The notes beneath the pieces were generated by a model, which did not search any database, was not told the DNA's origin, and saw nothing but the letters and a program-made list of their open reading frames with translations. A stretch of DNA of 61,890 nucleotides from Pseudofrankia coriaricola (lineage in GTDB: Bacteria; Actinomycetota; Actinomycetes; Frankiales; Frankiaceae), in NCBI RefSeq assembly GCF_001854805.1, contig NZ_MBLO01000011.1, positions 1 to 61,890 of the forward strand, written 5' to 3'. The position numbers were made by a program, and so were the translations under genes. Shown here in pieces: positions 40,248 through 49,038 of this stretch (the first letter of the stretch is position 1; each line of letters starts with the position of its first letter).

Positions 40248-41924
40248 ATGGAGTTCAACCTCGCCGACCTGTTCGAGCACGCCGTCGACCGCTACCCCAA
40301 CCGGGAGGCCGTCATCGCCGGCCCCGCCCGGCGGACCTACACCCAGCTGGAGGAACGCGCCAACCGCATGGCGCATCACTTATCCGGCGCCGGGGTGGGA
40401 CCCGGCGACCACGTCGCGATCTACGCCTACAACGTGATCGAGTGGGTCGAGACGATGCTCGCGGCCTACAAGATCCGCGCGGTGTGTGTGAACGTCAACT
40501 TCCGGTATGTAGCCGAGGAGCTGGCCTACCTGCTCGGCAACGCCGCGCCGGTCGCGCTCGTCTTCCAGCGGCAGTTCGCCGACCGGGTGGCCGAGGTGGC
40601 GCCGAAGATCGCGAGCCTGCGCCACCTCGTCGTGATCGAGGACGGCACGATCCCCGGTGCCGGCACCGGCACCGGCGAGAACGGCGCCGACGCGCTGGGC
40701 GCCACGCCCTATGAGGAGGCACTGGCGGCGTCCCGGCCGGACCGGGACTTCGAGACGCGCTCCGGCGACGACCGGTACCTGCTCTACACCGGCGGCACCA
40801 CCGGCATGCCGAAGGGCGTGCTGTGGCGGCAGGAGGACGTCATCTTCGCCCTCGGCGGCGGCATCGACCTGATGACGGGCGAACGGGCCGGCCGGCCGGA
40901 GGATCTCACTGAGAAGGGCGCGGCCGGCGTCACCACCGCGCTGCCGATCGCGCCGCTGATGCACGGCGCCACCCAGTGGTGCCTGCTGACCAACCTGAGC
41001 AAGGGCCAGCGCACCGTCCTCGTCGACACGTTCGAGCCTGACGAGGTCTGGCGGCTGGTCGAGGCCGAGCGGGTCAACCTGGTCATGATCACCGGCGACG
41101 CGATGGCGCGCCCGCTGCTCGACACCCTCGACGCGTTGGAGGGCGCGGGCAGCCGCCCGGAGCTGTCGTCGCTGTACGCGCTCTCGTCGAGCGCCGCACT
41201 GTTCTCCCCCGTCCTCAAGGAGTCGTTCATGCAGCGCCTGGGCGTCGTCGTCACGGACGGCGTCGGCGCGTCGGAAGCCGGTTCGCACGGCGTCGGCATC
41301 GCGGACAAGAGCCGGGTCCGCGGTGACGCCGGCGTGCGCATCCGGCCGATCGACGACGCGCTCGTCGTCGACGACGACCTCACCCCGCTCGGGGTCGGCG
41401 AGGTCGGCCGGCTCGCCCGCAGGGGCAACATCCCGATCGGCTACCTCGGTGACCCGGCCAAGACCGCCCAGGTGTTCCGTACCGGCCCGGACGGCCTGCG
41501 CTACTCCGTCCCCGGCGACTTCGCCCGGCTGGAGGAGGACGGCACGATCACCCTGCTCGGCCGCGGCTCGGCCACCATCAACTCGGGCGGCGAGAAGATC
41601 TTCCCCGAGGAGGTCGAGGGCGTGCTGAAGACCCATCCGGGCGTCTACGACGTCCTCGTCGTCGGCGTGCCTCACAAACGCTGGGGCGAGACCGTCGCCG
41701 CCGTCGTCGCGCCCCGGCCCGACGCCAAGCCCACCCTCGCCGACCTGCAGCGACACTGCCGTTCCCACCTCGCCGGCTACAAGGTGCCCCGGGTGCTGAC
41801 CCTCGTCCAGACCGTCGTGCGCACCCCCAGCGGCAAGGCCGACCTCGCCTGGGCCCGGCGGGTCGCCGCCAGGGCCGCCGAGGACACAGCCAGCGCCCAG
41901 GGCACCGAGAATGCCGAGAACTGA
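40248..41924 (+). CDS. Acyl-CoA ligase, FadD19-like
   Basis: A 558-residue ATP-dependent acyl-CoA synthetase. ATG at 40248 follows GGGAGACG. The AMP-binding P-loop LLYTGGTTGMPKGVLWRQED (about residues 184-203) has GG rather than the general SG, as in mycobacterial FadD19/FadD17. Other motifs: GEVGRLARRGNIPIGYLGDP, PGDFARLEEDGTITLLGRGS, INSGGEKIFPEEVE and the catalytic Lys in VVRTPSGKADLAWAR near the end. FadD19 activates the C27 side-chain acid of cholesterol, which agrees with the FadE, hydratase and thiolase-like neighbours. A dispersed Ala/Gly tail ends the protein. Confidence 0.9.
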   Translation: MEFNLADLFEHAVDRYPNREAVIAGPARRTYTQLEERANRMAHHLSGAGVGPGDHVAIYAYNVIEWVETMLAAYKIRAVCVNVNFRYVAEELAYLLGNAAPVALVFQRQFADRVAEVAPKIASLRHLVVIEDGTIPGAGTGTGENGADALGATPYEEALAASRPDRDFETRSGDDRYLLYTGGTTGMPKGVLWRQEDVIFALGGGIDLMTGERAGRPEDLTEKGAAGVTTALPIAPLMHGATQWCLLTNLSKGQRTVLVDTFEPDEVWRLVEAERVNLVMITGDAMARPLLDTLDALEGAGSRPELSSLYALSSSAALFSPVLKESFMQRLGVVVTDGVGASEAGSHGVGIADKSRVRGDAGVRIRPIDDALVVDDDLTPLGVGEVGRLARRGNIPIGYLGDPAKTAQVFRTGPDGLRYSVPGDFARLEEDGTITLLGRGSATINSGGEKIFPEEVEGVLKTHPGVYDVLVVGVPHKRWGETVAAVVAPRPDAKPTLADLQRHCRSHLAGYKVPRVLTLVQTVVRTPSGKADLAWARRVAARAAEDTASAQGTENAEN

Positions 41925-41960
41925 CGGCGTGGCGGGGATCCGGTACCAGCGGAGGCCCGT

Positions 41961-43613
41961 GTGACCGTGCCGCCGGCCACGCCCGTCCTGGTCGGCGCCG
42001 CGGCGGCGGCCCGGCTGCCGGACGCGGTCGAGCTGATGGCCGCCGCCACCGAGGCGGCCGCCGCGGACGCCGGGGCACCGGGCCTGCTCGCCGCCGTCGA
42101 CCGCGTGTACGTCGCGCGCGGCACCTGGGACTGCCCCGACCCGGGCCGCCAGGTCGCCGACCGGTTCGGCGCCCGCGAGGCCCGCACGGTCGTCGCCGAG
42201 CTGGGCATCCTGCAGCAGAGCCTCATCACCCGCGCGTGCCTCGACGTCACCGCCGGCCGGGCAGGCGTCGTACTCGTCCTCGGCGCCGAGGCGGCCCACC
42301 GGGGGCGAGTCCGCCTCACCCCCGGCCGTCCCACCTCCCGCGCCCACGCCGCTTCGGGTCGCGCGGGCGGCGAAGCCGGACCACCAGGACGGGCCACAGT
42401 GACGCGCGGTCCGGGCGAGGCGGGCGGGGCGGAAGGCGACGCGGGGGCGGGCGGGCGGCCCGGGAGCGGTCCGGACGAGATCATCGCCCCTGACGCGGAC
42501 ATTCTGGCGCCGCTGGAGATCCGCCGCGGGCTGCACCTGCCAGTGCGGCAGTACGCGGTCCTCGAGTCGGCGCTGCGGGCGGCGAGCGGGCTCGGCCTTG
42601 CCGCGCATGCCGCCGAGGTCGCGGCGCTGTGGGCCGGGTTCTCCCGGGTGGCGGCCGGAAACGAGGACGCCTGGGCACGGGACCCGGTCACCCCGGCCGG
42701 CCTGGCGCCGTCGGAGCGCAACCCGATGATGGCCTGGCCGTACACGCGGTCGCACTGTTCCCGGGCCGGCGTGGACCAGGGGGCGGCGCTGCTGATCTGT
42801 TCCGCGGCCGCCGCTCGGCGCTTCGGCGTGCCGCCGGACCGGTGGGTCTTCCCGGTGACCGCCGCCGAGTCCAACGTCATGACGCCGCTGGCCGCCCGCC
42901 CCGACCTCGCCCGCTCGCCCGGTTTCCGTGCCGTGGGCGAACGCCTGGCCGCCGTCGCCGGCGTCGCCCCGGCCGACGCCGACTACCTGGACCTCTACAG
43001 CTGCTTCCCGGCGGCGGTCCGCGTCCAGGTCCGGGAGCTGGGCCTGACCGGACGCTCCGACCTGACCGTCACGGGCGGCATGACGTTCGCGGGTGGCCCG
43101 CTGAACAACTACGTCCTCCAGTCGACGGCGGCCATGGCGCGGGTGCTGCGCGCCGCCGAGCCGGGCGCCCACGGGCTCGTCACGTGCGTCTCCGGGATGG
43201 TCACCAAGCAGGCCGGCCTGCTGTGGAGCGCCAGCCCGCCGTCGACGGGTTTCCGCGCCGAGGACGTCTCGGTCGACGTCCGCGCCGCCGAGACGACGCT
43301 CCCCCTCGTCGACGAGCCGCCGGATGGCACCGGCGCCGGCGTGGTCGCCGGGTTCACCGTCGCCTGCGAGCAGGGCGCCCCGGTTCAGGCCCTCGCCGTC
43401 GTGACCCTCGGCGGCGCCACTCCAGCCCGCGCCGAGGGGGACGGAGCAGGAGGCGACGGAGATGAGGGTGGCACCGGAGGTGACGGCGCTGGCCACGGTC
43501 ACGCCATCCGCACGGTCGCGGCCAGTGCCGACTCCGACGTCATCGCCGCGATGACCCGTGAGGAATGGGTCGGGCGCCCCGTCACCGTCCGCGCCGGCAC
43601 CCTGCTGCCCTGA
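41961..43613 (+). CDS. Thiolase-like protein (SCP-x/Ltp type)
   Basis: A 550-residue thiolase-fold protein. GTG at 41961 lies 36 bases after the ligase stop. Recognisable segments are VLVLGAEAAHR, then a 60-residue Gly/Ala-rich insert, DLYSCFPAAVRVQVRELGL (GLTG follows), GGMTFAGGPLNNYVLQ and CVSGMVTKQAGLLWSASPP. The catalytic Cys of ordinary thiolases before the GGAE motif is not evident (the aligned segment is ITRACLDVTAGRAG). A C-terminal OB-like domain follows, as in mycobacterial acetyl-CoA acetyltransferases of this branch. It may cleave beta-keto acyl-CoA or carry out the aldol-type step of side-chain breakdown. Confidence 0.82.
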   Translation: MTVPPATPVLVGAAAAARLPDAVELMAAATEAAAADAGAPGLLAAVDRVYVARGTWDCPDPGRQVADRFGAREARTVVAELGILQQSLITRACLDVTAGRAGVVLVLGAEAAHRGRVRLTPGRPTSRAHAASGRAGGEAGPPGRATVTRGPGEAGGAEGDAGAGGRPGSGPDEIIAPDADILAPLEIRRGLHLPVRQYAVLESALRAASGLGLAAHAAEVAALWAGFSRVAAGNEDAWARDPVTPAGLAPSERNPMMAWPYTRSHCSRAGVDQGAALLICSAAAARRFGVPPDRWVFPVTAAESNVMTPLAARPDLARSPGFRAVGERLAAVAGVAPADADYLDLYSCFPAAVRVQVRELGLTGRSDLTVTGGMTFAGGPLNNYVLQSTAAMARVLRAAEPGAHGLVTCVSGMVTKQAGLLWSASPPSTGFRAEDVSVDVRAAETTLPLVDEPPDGTGAGVVAGFTVACEQGAPVQALAVVTLGGATPARAEGDGAGGDGDEGGTGGDGAGHGHAIRTVAASADSDVIAAMTREEWVGRPVTVRAGTLLP

Positions 43614-43684
43614 CGCGCCCCGCCGGCCCGACAGCCGGTGCCGTCCGTCGTGGGGCCCCGCCGGCCCGTCCGGTCGGTGGACCG

Positions 43685-44026
43685 ATGACACTGGCCACCG
43701 TGACGTCAGGCGAAAATCCCGTGATCAGTACCGCTACGGTGGCGGCGGTGGAGGCCGAGGTGGCACGGGCGCACCGCAAGCACGGGGAGCGGTCGATCCT
43801 GAACCCGGCGATGCCGGACGCGGTGCGGCTGCCCGTGCTGGTCGAGGAGGTCGGCGAGGTCGCCCGGGCCATGCTGGAGGGCGCCGACCCCCGCCACCTG
43901 CGCGACGAGCTGATCCAGGTCGCCGCCGTCGCCCTCACCTGGGTGGAGGCGCTACGCGACCGCACGGATCAGGCGCCTTTGTTCGACCCCGGTCAGGCAG
44001 TCACGGAGTCTGACGCGGTCGGGTGA
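43685..44026 (+). CDS. MazG-like nucleotide pyrophosphohydrolase
   Basis: A 113-residue all-alpha protein. The MazG signature is visible: EVARAHRKHG, then LVEEVGEVARAML (E-E-x-x-E) and LRDELIQVAAVALTWVEAL (the downstream D/E pair completes the Mg-binding site). It would hydrolyse a nucleoside triphosphate or an unusual nucleotide. It stands alone on the plus strand between the thiolase-like gene and a convergent two-component system. ATG at 43685 has no strong ribosome-binding site. Confidence 0.8.
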   Translation: MTLATVTSGENPVISTATVAAVEAEVARAHRKHGERSILNPAMPDAVRLPVLVEEVGEVARAMLEGADPRHLRDELIQVAAVALTWVEALRDRTDQAPLFDPGQAVTESDAVG

Positions 44027-44202
44027 CTCGCGCCCGGTCTCACCCGGGAAAGCTCACCCAGGAGGGCCAGTCCGACCAGGATCATTGATCACCGGGCTGG
44101 CTGACAGCAAGATCACCGGGATGGGCTGGTTTCCGGTCCGCCTCAGATCCGAGGGTCGCCGAGGTCGCGGTGGCCGCCGCGCTCCCCCTCCGTACCTTGC
44201 CC

Positions 44203-44913
44203 CTACCCGACGTCGGTCGTGGGCGGGGCGTTGAGGTAGGTGATGACGGCGCGGACGCGGCGGTTCTCGTCGGCGGCGGGCAGCAGGCCCAGCCGGGTGA
44301 AGATGCTCGCGACGTGCGTCTCGACGGTGCGCAGGCTGACGACGAGCCGGGCCGCGATCGCGGTGTTGGACAGTCCCTGCGCCATCAGGCTGAGGACCTC
44401 GCGCTCGCGGTCGCTGAGGGTGGCGACGGTGCCGACCGGCGACCGGCGCTGGACGAGGGCGCGGATCACGACCGGGTCGACGACCGACCCGCCCGCCGCG
44501 ACCCGGCGGACCGCGGCGAGGAAGTCGTCGATCTCGATCACGCGGTCCTTGAGCAGATAGCCGAGCCCGCCCGCGCCGTCGCTGAAAAGGTCGAGCGCGC
44601 CACCGACCTGCACGTGCTGGCTCAGCAGCAGGACCGCCGTCCCGGGATGCGTGGCCCGGATCGCGCGGGCCGCGCGCAGCCCCTCGTCGGTGAACGTCGG
44701 CGGCATGCGGATGTCGACGATGGCCAGGTCGGGCGCCTCACGGGCGACGTGGTCAAGCAGGCTGTCTGGGTCACCGACGACTCCGGTGACGGTGATCTGG
44801 TCGTCGGCAAGGATGCGCAGCACGCCCTCGCGCAGCAGCACCGCGTCGTCCGCGACCACCACCCGCGGGCCCCGATCGCCGCCGAGGTCGCCACCGTCGT
44901 CCGCTATCCGCAT
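44203..44913 (-). CDS. NarL/LuxR-family response regulator
   Basis: A 236-residue regulator. The receiver domain has VVVADDAVLLREGVLRILAD with the acidic pair, phosphoacceptor Asp in LAIVDIRMPPTFTD, Ser in LLLSQHVQ and Lys in LGYLLKDRVIE. The helix-turn-helix is LSDREREVLSLMAQGLSNTA, then LRTVETHVASIFTRLGLLP. The start overlaps the end of the upstream kinase gene by ten bases, so the two form one operon read leftward. Confidence 0.93.
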   Translation of the reverse strand: MRIADDGGDLGGDRGPRVVVADDAVLLREGVLRILADDQITVTGVVGDPDSLLDHVAREAPDLAIVDIRMPPTFTDEGLRAARAIRATHPGTAVLLLSQHVQVGGALDLFSDGAGGLGYLLKDRVIEIDDFLAAVRRVAAGGSVVDPVVIRALVQRRSPVGTVATLSDREREVLSLMAQGLSNTAIAARLVVSLRTVETHVASIFTRLGLLPAADENRRVRAVITYLNAPPTTDVG

Positions 44914-47468
44914 GGCAGCTCCGCCCGTAGCTCCGTCGGTCCACCAAGCGGGCTGGCAACGACGAGCTGGCCGCCGCAGGCCTCGACCCGGTCCGCGAGT
45001 CCACGCAGCCCGCTGCCAGCGGCGGGGCCTGCGCCCGCGCCGGCAGCGGGGTGCGCCGCGACGGGGGCGCTCGCGCTGGCGGCGAGCGCTCCGGGGGCAT
45101 CCGAAGCGATCACGGCGCCGCCCGGGCCGCCGTCGACGACGGTGACGGTCAACGACGACTCCCGGCAGGAGGCGCTGACGGTCACCCAGGCGCCGGCGGC
45201 GTGCTTGGCGGCGTTGGCGAGGCCTTCCGCGACGACGAACCAGCCCGTCGCCTCGGTCGACGGGCCGTGCCGGTGCGCGGGCAGGTCGAGCAGCCGGACG
45301 TCCGCGGGCGCGCGGTCGACGAGCTCGCGCAGCGCCGGGCCGAGGCCTTCGGAGGCCAGCGCCGCCGGCAGCAGCCCCGCAGCCAGCGTTCGCAGGTCGT
45401 CGACGGCGGCGCGCAGTTCGTCGACGGCCAGGTCGAGCAGCGGGAGGGTCGCCGGGTCGAGCGCGCCGCCGAGGCGGCGCTGCTCGGAACGCAGCCGCAA
45501 CGCCAGTGCGACAAGGCGCTGCTGGGCGCCGTCATGCAGGTTGCGCTCGATCCTGCGGCGCTCGGCGTCGGCCGCCGCCACGATCCGGCCTCGGGACGCC
45601 TCGACGGCGGCCAGCTGAACCCGCAGCTCGGCCTGCAGGCGGGCGTACTCGAGCGGCATCGCCGCCGCCGCGAGCACCGCGTCGAGCAGGTCCCACTCAT
45701 GCGGCGGCAGCGGCCGGTGCACCAGCACTCCAAGCTCGCCGCCACCGCCACCGCCGCTATCGGTGTCGTCGGCGGCCCGGCCCGAGCCGTCCCCGCCAAC
45801 ACCGATCCGGCTGCCAAGCCGCCGGACCGCCCGGATGCCGCTGCGTGCGCCGCCCGTCGCCACCTCATCCGGTCCGGCCGTGGAAGTGGGGCCAGCCGCG
45901 TCGATGGGCAGGGCGGCGGGCGCGCCGGCCGCGTCGACCAGGCGGCCGTCGGCAAGCGTGAACAGCAGGGCCAGCTCGGGGTCGCGCAGCGCCGCGGCGA
46001 GCACGCCGCGCAGTTCGCCGGGCGCGGCGGGCGCCGTCCCCAGCCGGTCGGCGTAGGCGCGGACCCGGGCGACCGCGTCGAACCGGCGCCGGTCGAACCA
46101 GCGGTCGATCGTCGCCTGGACGGTACGCCGGGCCGGGCTGACCAACGCGGCGGCGGCAAGGGTGGCGCCGACGATCGCGACGCTGCGCCCGTGCGCGAGG
46201 CCGGCCGTCAGCATGCCGAAGCCGGCGGCGCATCCCGCGTAGGTGGCGGCGGCGAGCACGGTCAACGTGCCGTAGACCAGGGTGCGGTTGATCAGTCGGT
46301 CGATGCTCCACAGCTGGTAGCGCTCGATCGCGAGGAGCATCGCGGCGACGACGGCCAGCGTGCCGGCCAGGTTGAGGCCGACGCGGGGGGTGACGAGATC
46401 GCCGGCCAGGTTCAGGACGACACCGGCGACGCCGCCGAACAGCTGCCACTTCACCTGCTGACGCGTGACCGGTTCGGCGTGGCGCAGCCGGCTGACGAGG
46501 CTTGCGAGCCCCGCCGCGAGCCCGGCCAGTGCGGCGACGATCACCACGCCGAGGGCGCCCACCACGATGGCCGGCAGCACGCCGGGCGGGGTCGGGGCGT
46601 CCGGCAGCGTCCGCGGCCCGCGGAACGGCCAGCTCAGCACCGCGACGACGACGACCGCCGCGCCTCCGACGGCGGCCGTCAGCTGCGCGGCACGCCATCT
46701 CCGGCCAGGCGGGGGGCGGCCGTCCGGGAACCACAGCAAGATCAGTGGTGCGAGCACGGGTGCCGGCAGCCGGGACCAGAGGGTCAGCCAGGAGGCGACC
46801 GGGCCGCCTGTTCCCGTTCCAGGGCCGGTCACGTAGACGTGGTCGGCCCACACGATGGCCGCGACGAAGACCGCCCTGGAGACCCCGGCCACCGCGAAGA
46901 TCCAGGCCAGGCGGTTGCCGGGTTCCCGGTACAGGATGGCGGTGCCCAGCAGCGGCAGCATCACCGCCAGCACCACCGAGAACCCCGGATCGCCGCTGAC
47001 GAACCGCCCCCAGGTCAGGCCGTCGCGCACCGCGACGACGAGCGCCACCGCCGTCACGCCGACGGACCCCGCCGCCAGCAGCCACGACACCCAGGTCCGC
47101 CACGACCAGCCGGGGACCAAGGACGAGCCTCTTCGCGACGACGAGCCGAGGGCGGCGGACGAGCCGAGGGCCGAAGGCGAGCCGACGCGCGATGACGAGC
47201 CGGCCAGCACGGTCGAGCCGAGGCCCGGAGGCGAGCCGGCCGGCGACGACGAACCGGGGCCCGACGAGGAGCCGGTTCCCCCAAGCGAGTCGAGGCGCGA
47301 CGACGAGTCCGCCCGCCGCGACCTTGACGGCCACGACCAGGCCGTCGGCCCCGCGCGGCCGGGGGTTACGGGGCCACCGGCGCCGAGCGGGGCGACGGCG
47401 GCGCGCGCCGATGCCCGCTCCGGCACCTGGTCATGGGCACGCCTGGGCGACGGGCCTTCCTCGGTCAC
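44904..47468 (-). CDS. Membrane sensor histidine kinase, HisKA_3 type, large
   Basis: An 854-residue kinase if GTG at 47468 is used; a start at 47516 is equally open. A long Ser/Gly/Arg-rich cytoplasmic N-terminus (about 100 residues, built of GSS-x repeats) precedes about ten membrane helices (WVSWLLAAGSVGVTAVAL onward to ATYAGCAAGFGMLTAGL). The kinase core has the phospho-His in RRRIERNLHDGAQQRLVALA, then VAEGLANAAKHAAGA (N-box) and GSGLRGLADRVEACGG (G-box). Two low-complexity inserts split the catalytic domain. It is the partner of the response regulator that follows. The many helices without a defined sensor domain suggest a membrane-embedded signal. Confidence 0.85.
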   Translation of the reverse strand: MTEEGPSPRRAHDQVPERASARAAVAPLGAGGPVTPGRAGPTAWSWPSRSRRADSSSRLDSLGGTGSSSGPGSSSPAGSPPGLGSTVLAGSSSRVGSPSALGSSAALGSSSRRGSSLVPGWSWRTWVSWLLAAGSVGVTAVALVVAVRDGLTWGRFVSGDPGFSVVLAVMLPLLGTAILYREPGNRLAWIFAVAGVSRAVFVAAIVWADHVYVTGPGTGTGGPVASWLTLWSRLPAPVLAPLILLWFPDGRPPPGRRWRAAQLTAAVGGAAVVVVAVLSWPFRGPRTLPDAPTPPGVLPAIVVGALGVVIVAALAGLAAGLASLVSRLRHAEPVTRQQVKWQLFGGVAGVVLNLAGDLVTPRVGLNLAGTLAVVAAMLLAIERYQLWSIDRLINRTLVYGTLTVLAAATYAGCAAGFGMLTAGLAHGRSVAIVGATLAAAALVSPARRTVQATIDRWFDRRRFDAVARVRAYADRLGTAPAAPGELRGVLAAALRDPELALLFTLADGRLVDAAGAPAALPIDAAGPTSTAGPDEVATGGARSGIRAVRRLGSRIGVGGDGSGRAADDTDSGGGGGGELGVLVHRPLPPHEWDLLDAVLAAAAMPLEYARLQAELRVQLAAVEASRGRIVAAADAERRRIERNLHDGAQQRLVALALRLRSEQRRLGGALDPATLPLLDLAVDELRAAVDDLRTLAAGLLPAALASEGLGPALRELVDRAPADVRLLDLPAHRHGPSTEATGWFVVAEGLANAAKHAAGAWVTVSASCRESSLTVTVVDGGPGGAVIASDAPGALAASASAPVAAHPAAGAGAGPAAGSGLRGLADRVEACGGQLVVASPLGGPTELRAELPCG

Positions 47469-47658
47469 CTGCCCATGGTCACCCACGGGGTCGCGGCTTC
47501 GCCTCCGTGGCAGCACGGAGCGGGCAGTCCCGCGCGGCCACGGGCGCCGACGACCCGGGTGGCGACGGACAGTTCACGGCGACAACAACCCGGTCCCACC
47601 GGGACCCGACGGCCGCTTCCGGGCGTCGCCGTCGGTCCTCTCGTCACAGGAGGTTTCC

Positions 47659-47907
47659 ATGACCGCCATCCTTCCGCTGCTCGGCGGCCTGCTGCTCGGT
47701 CGGTTCGCCGCCATCCGCGTCGCGGTCGGCATCCAGATCGCGCTGTACGCCGTGGCCGCCGCGTCCCTCATACTGACCGCGCCGGACCACGGCGGCAGCT
47801 ACACCGATGGTGTCCTGCTCAGCCTGGTGCTCGCGCCCCTGTCCGCGCTGACCTTCTTCCTCGGTCGGCTCTGGCGCAAGCGCGCCCAGCGCACCCAGAA
47901 CGCCTAG
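47659..47907 (+). CDS. Small two-helix membrane protein
   Basis: An 82-residue protein. ATG at 47659 has a perfect AGGAGG seven bases upstream, better than most genes here. Two or three hydrophobic helices (TAILPLLGGLLLGRFAAI, VGIQIALYAVAAASLILTA and GVLLSLVLAPLSALTFFLG) end in a basic RLWRKRAQRTQNA tail. No family recognised. It diverges from the large kinase gene and could be its regulatory target or partner, an inference from position only. Confidence 0.75.
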   Translation: MTAILPLLGGLLLGRFAAIRVAVGIQIALYAVAAASLILTAPDHGGSYTDGVLLSLVLAPLSALTFFLGRLWRKRAQRTQNA

Positions 47908-48149
47908 CGCTGGGCACGCTGCGATGAGGCGCCGGCGCGCGACGTTGATCGGGGCCTTCGACCGCCGGCCTCGGGCCCGAGGTCGACACCAACCCCGCAG
48001 CGTCGACGAACAGTCCTGGCCTGGCCCGCCACCGCCCGACGTGCCAGGCCAGGGCTGGCGCCCGCCGCCGGCGGATGAGAAACCGGCGTCCGCGATCCGT
48101 CGGCTGCCACCTCGGCGCGGTCCATGGGCCGGGCCGTACCGTCGGACGG

Positions 48150-48986
48150 GTGGACGCGACGACTTCCCGCCCCGATGCGGATCAGATCTCGGCGACGGCC
48201 GGCGCCGGCAGTGGCGGTGGGGCCGTCGGCGCGATCGTCGTGCCGGCTCGGTTCAACGGGCCGCCCGGGAGCGCGAACGGCGGATGGATCTCCGGAACCC
48301 TCGCCGGGTACCTCGACGATGCGGGCACGGACACCGCACCCGGCCGGGTGGCAGAGGCGGTGCTGCGTGCGCCGACCCCGCTGGAGGTGCCGCTGGCGGT
48401 CGAACCGGCGGACGACGGTGGGGTGCGTCTTGTCCGGGGCGGGACGGTCCTCGTCGAGGCGCACGCGGCGGAGTCCACCGATCTCGGCGACTCGCCGCCG
48501 TTTATCGAGCTCGACGAGGCCGAGCGCGCCGCGGCCGCCCTTTTCGCGACGTCGACGCATCCCTTCCCGGGATGCTTCGGCTGCGGGACGGGACGGCCTG
48601 TCGGCGACGGCCTGCGGATCCTCCCCGGCCAGGTCGCCGGCGGGCCGCCCGGCCTCGTCGCCACGGCCTGGACCGTCGACCACTCCCTCGCCGAGGCGGA
48701 CGGAACGGTCGGCCGGCACCTGCTCTGGTCGGCGCTGGACTGCCCGTCGTTCTGGGCGCACCAGGCGACGATGCCCACCGACGGCCTGGCCGCCCTGCTG
48801 GCCCGGCAGGCCGTCTCCGCCACCGGCACGGTCACGCCCGGCGAGACCTACGTCGTCGTCGCCCGCGCCGACGCCGCCGACGGCCGCAAACTGCGCGCCT
48901 CCTCCGCCCTGTACACCGCCGACGGCCGCCTGCTTGCCTCCTCGACCTCCCTGTGGATCCGCATCCAGTCCGTTCCCCGGCCGTGA
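48150..48986 (+). CDS. Thioesterase-like (hotdog) protein
   Basis: A 278-residue protein. The central motif FPGCFGCGTGRPVGDGLRI holds two closely spaced cysteines (C-x2-C), with an N-terminal VPARFNGPPGSANGGWISG typical of acyl-CoA thioesterase-like hotdog proteins, where the Asn-Gly region sits at the active site. A second half, LLARQAVSATGTVTPGETYV and YTADGRLLASSTSLW, looks like the second hotdog. It probably hydrolyses or carries acyl-CoA. GTG at 48150 is chosen because conserved sequence starts shortly after it. Confidence 0.7.
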   Translation: MDATTSRPDADQISATAGAGSGGGAVGAIVVPARFNGPPGSANGGWISGTLAGYLDDAGTDTAPGRVAEAVLRAPTPLEVPLAVEPADDGGVRLVRGGTVLVEAHAAESTDLGDSPPFIELDEAERAAAALFATSTHPFPGCFGCGTGRPVGDGLRILPGQVAGGPPGLVATAWTVDHSLAEADGTVGRHLLWSALDCPSFWAHQATMPTDGLAALLARQAVSATGTVTPGETYVVVARADAADGRKLRASSALYTADGRLLASSTSLWIRIQSVPRP

Positions 48987-49038
48987 ACCGGCGCGGCCGA
49001 GGCTGGGCATCCAGGTGGGCGGTGCGCCGCGGGTGGGG

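Noticed and set aside
40380-43691. 1,100-codon minus-strand frame opposite the FadD and thiolase genes
   Set aside because: No motif, composition typical of antisense translation of GC-rich codons, and it spans two well-supported plus-strand genes.
45051-47195. Plus-strand 714-codon frame opposite the large histidine kinase
   Set aside because: The minus strand has the full kinase core with phospho-His and G-box; the plus-strand product has no recognisable domain.
47659-47907. Small membrane protein as an artefact
   Set aside because: Considered spurious because of its size, but kept: AGGAGG at ideal spacing and a clean membrane-helix pattern support a real gene.
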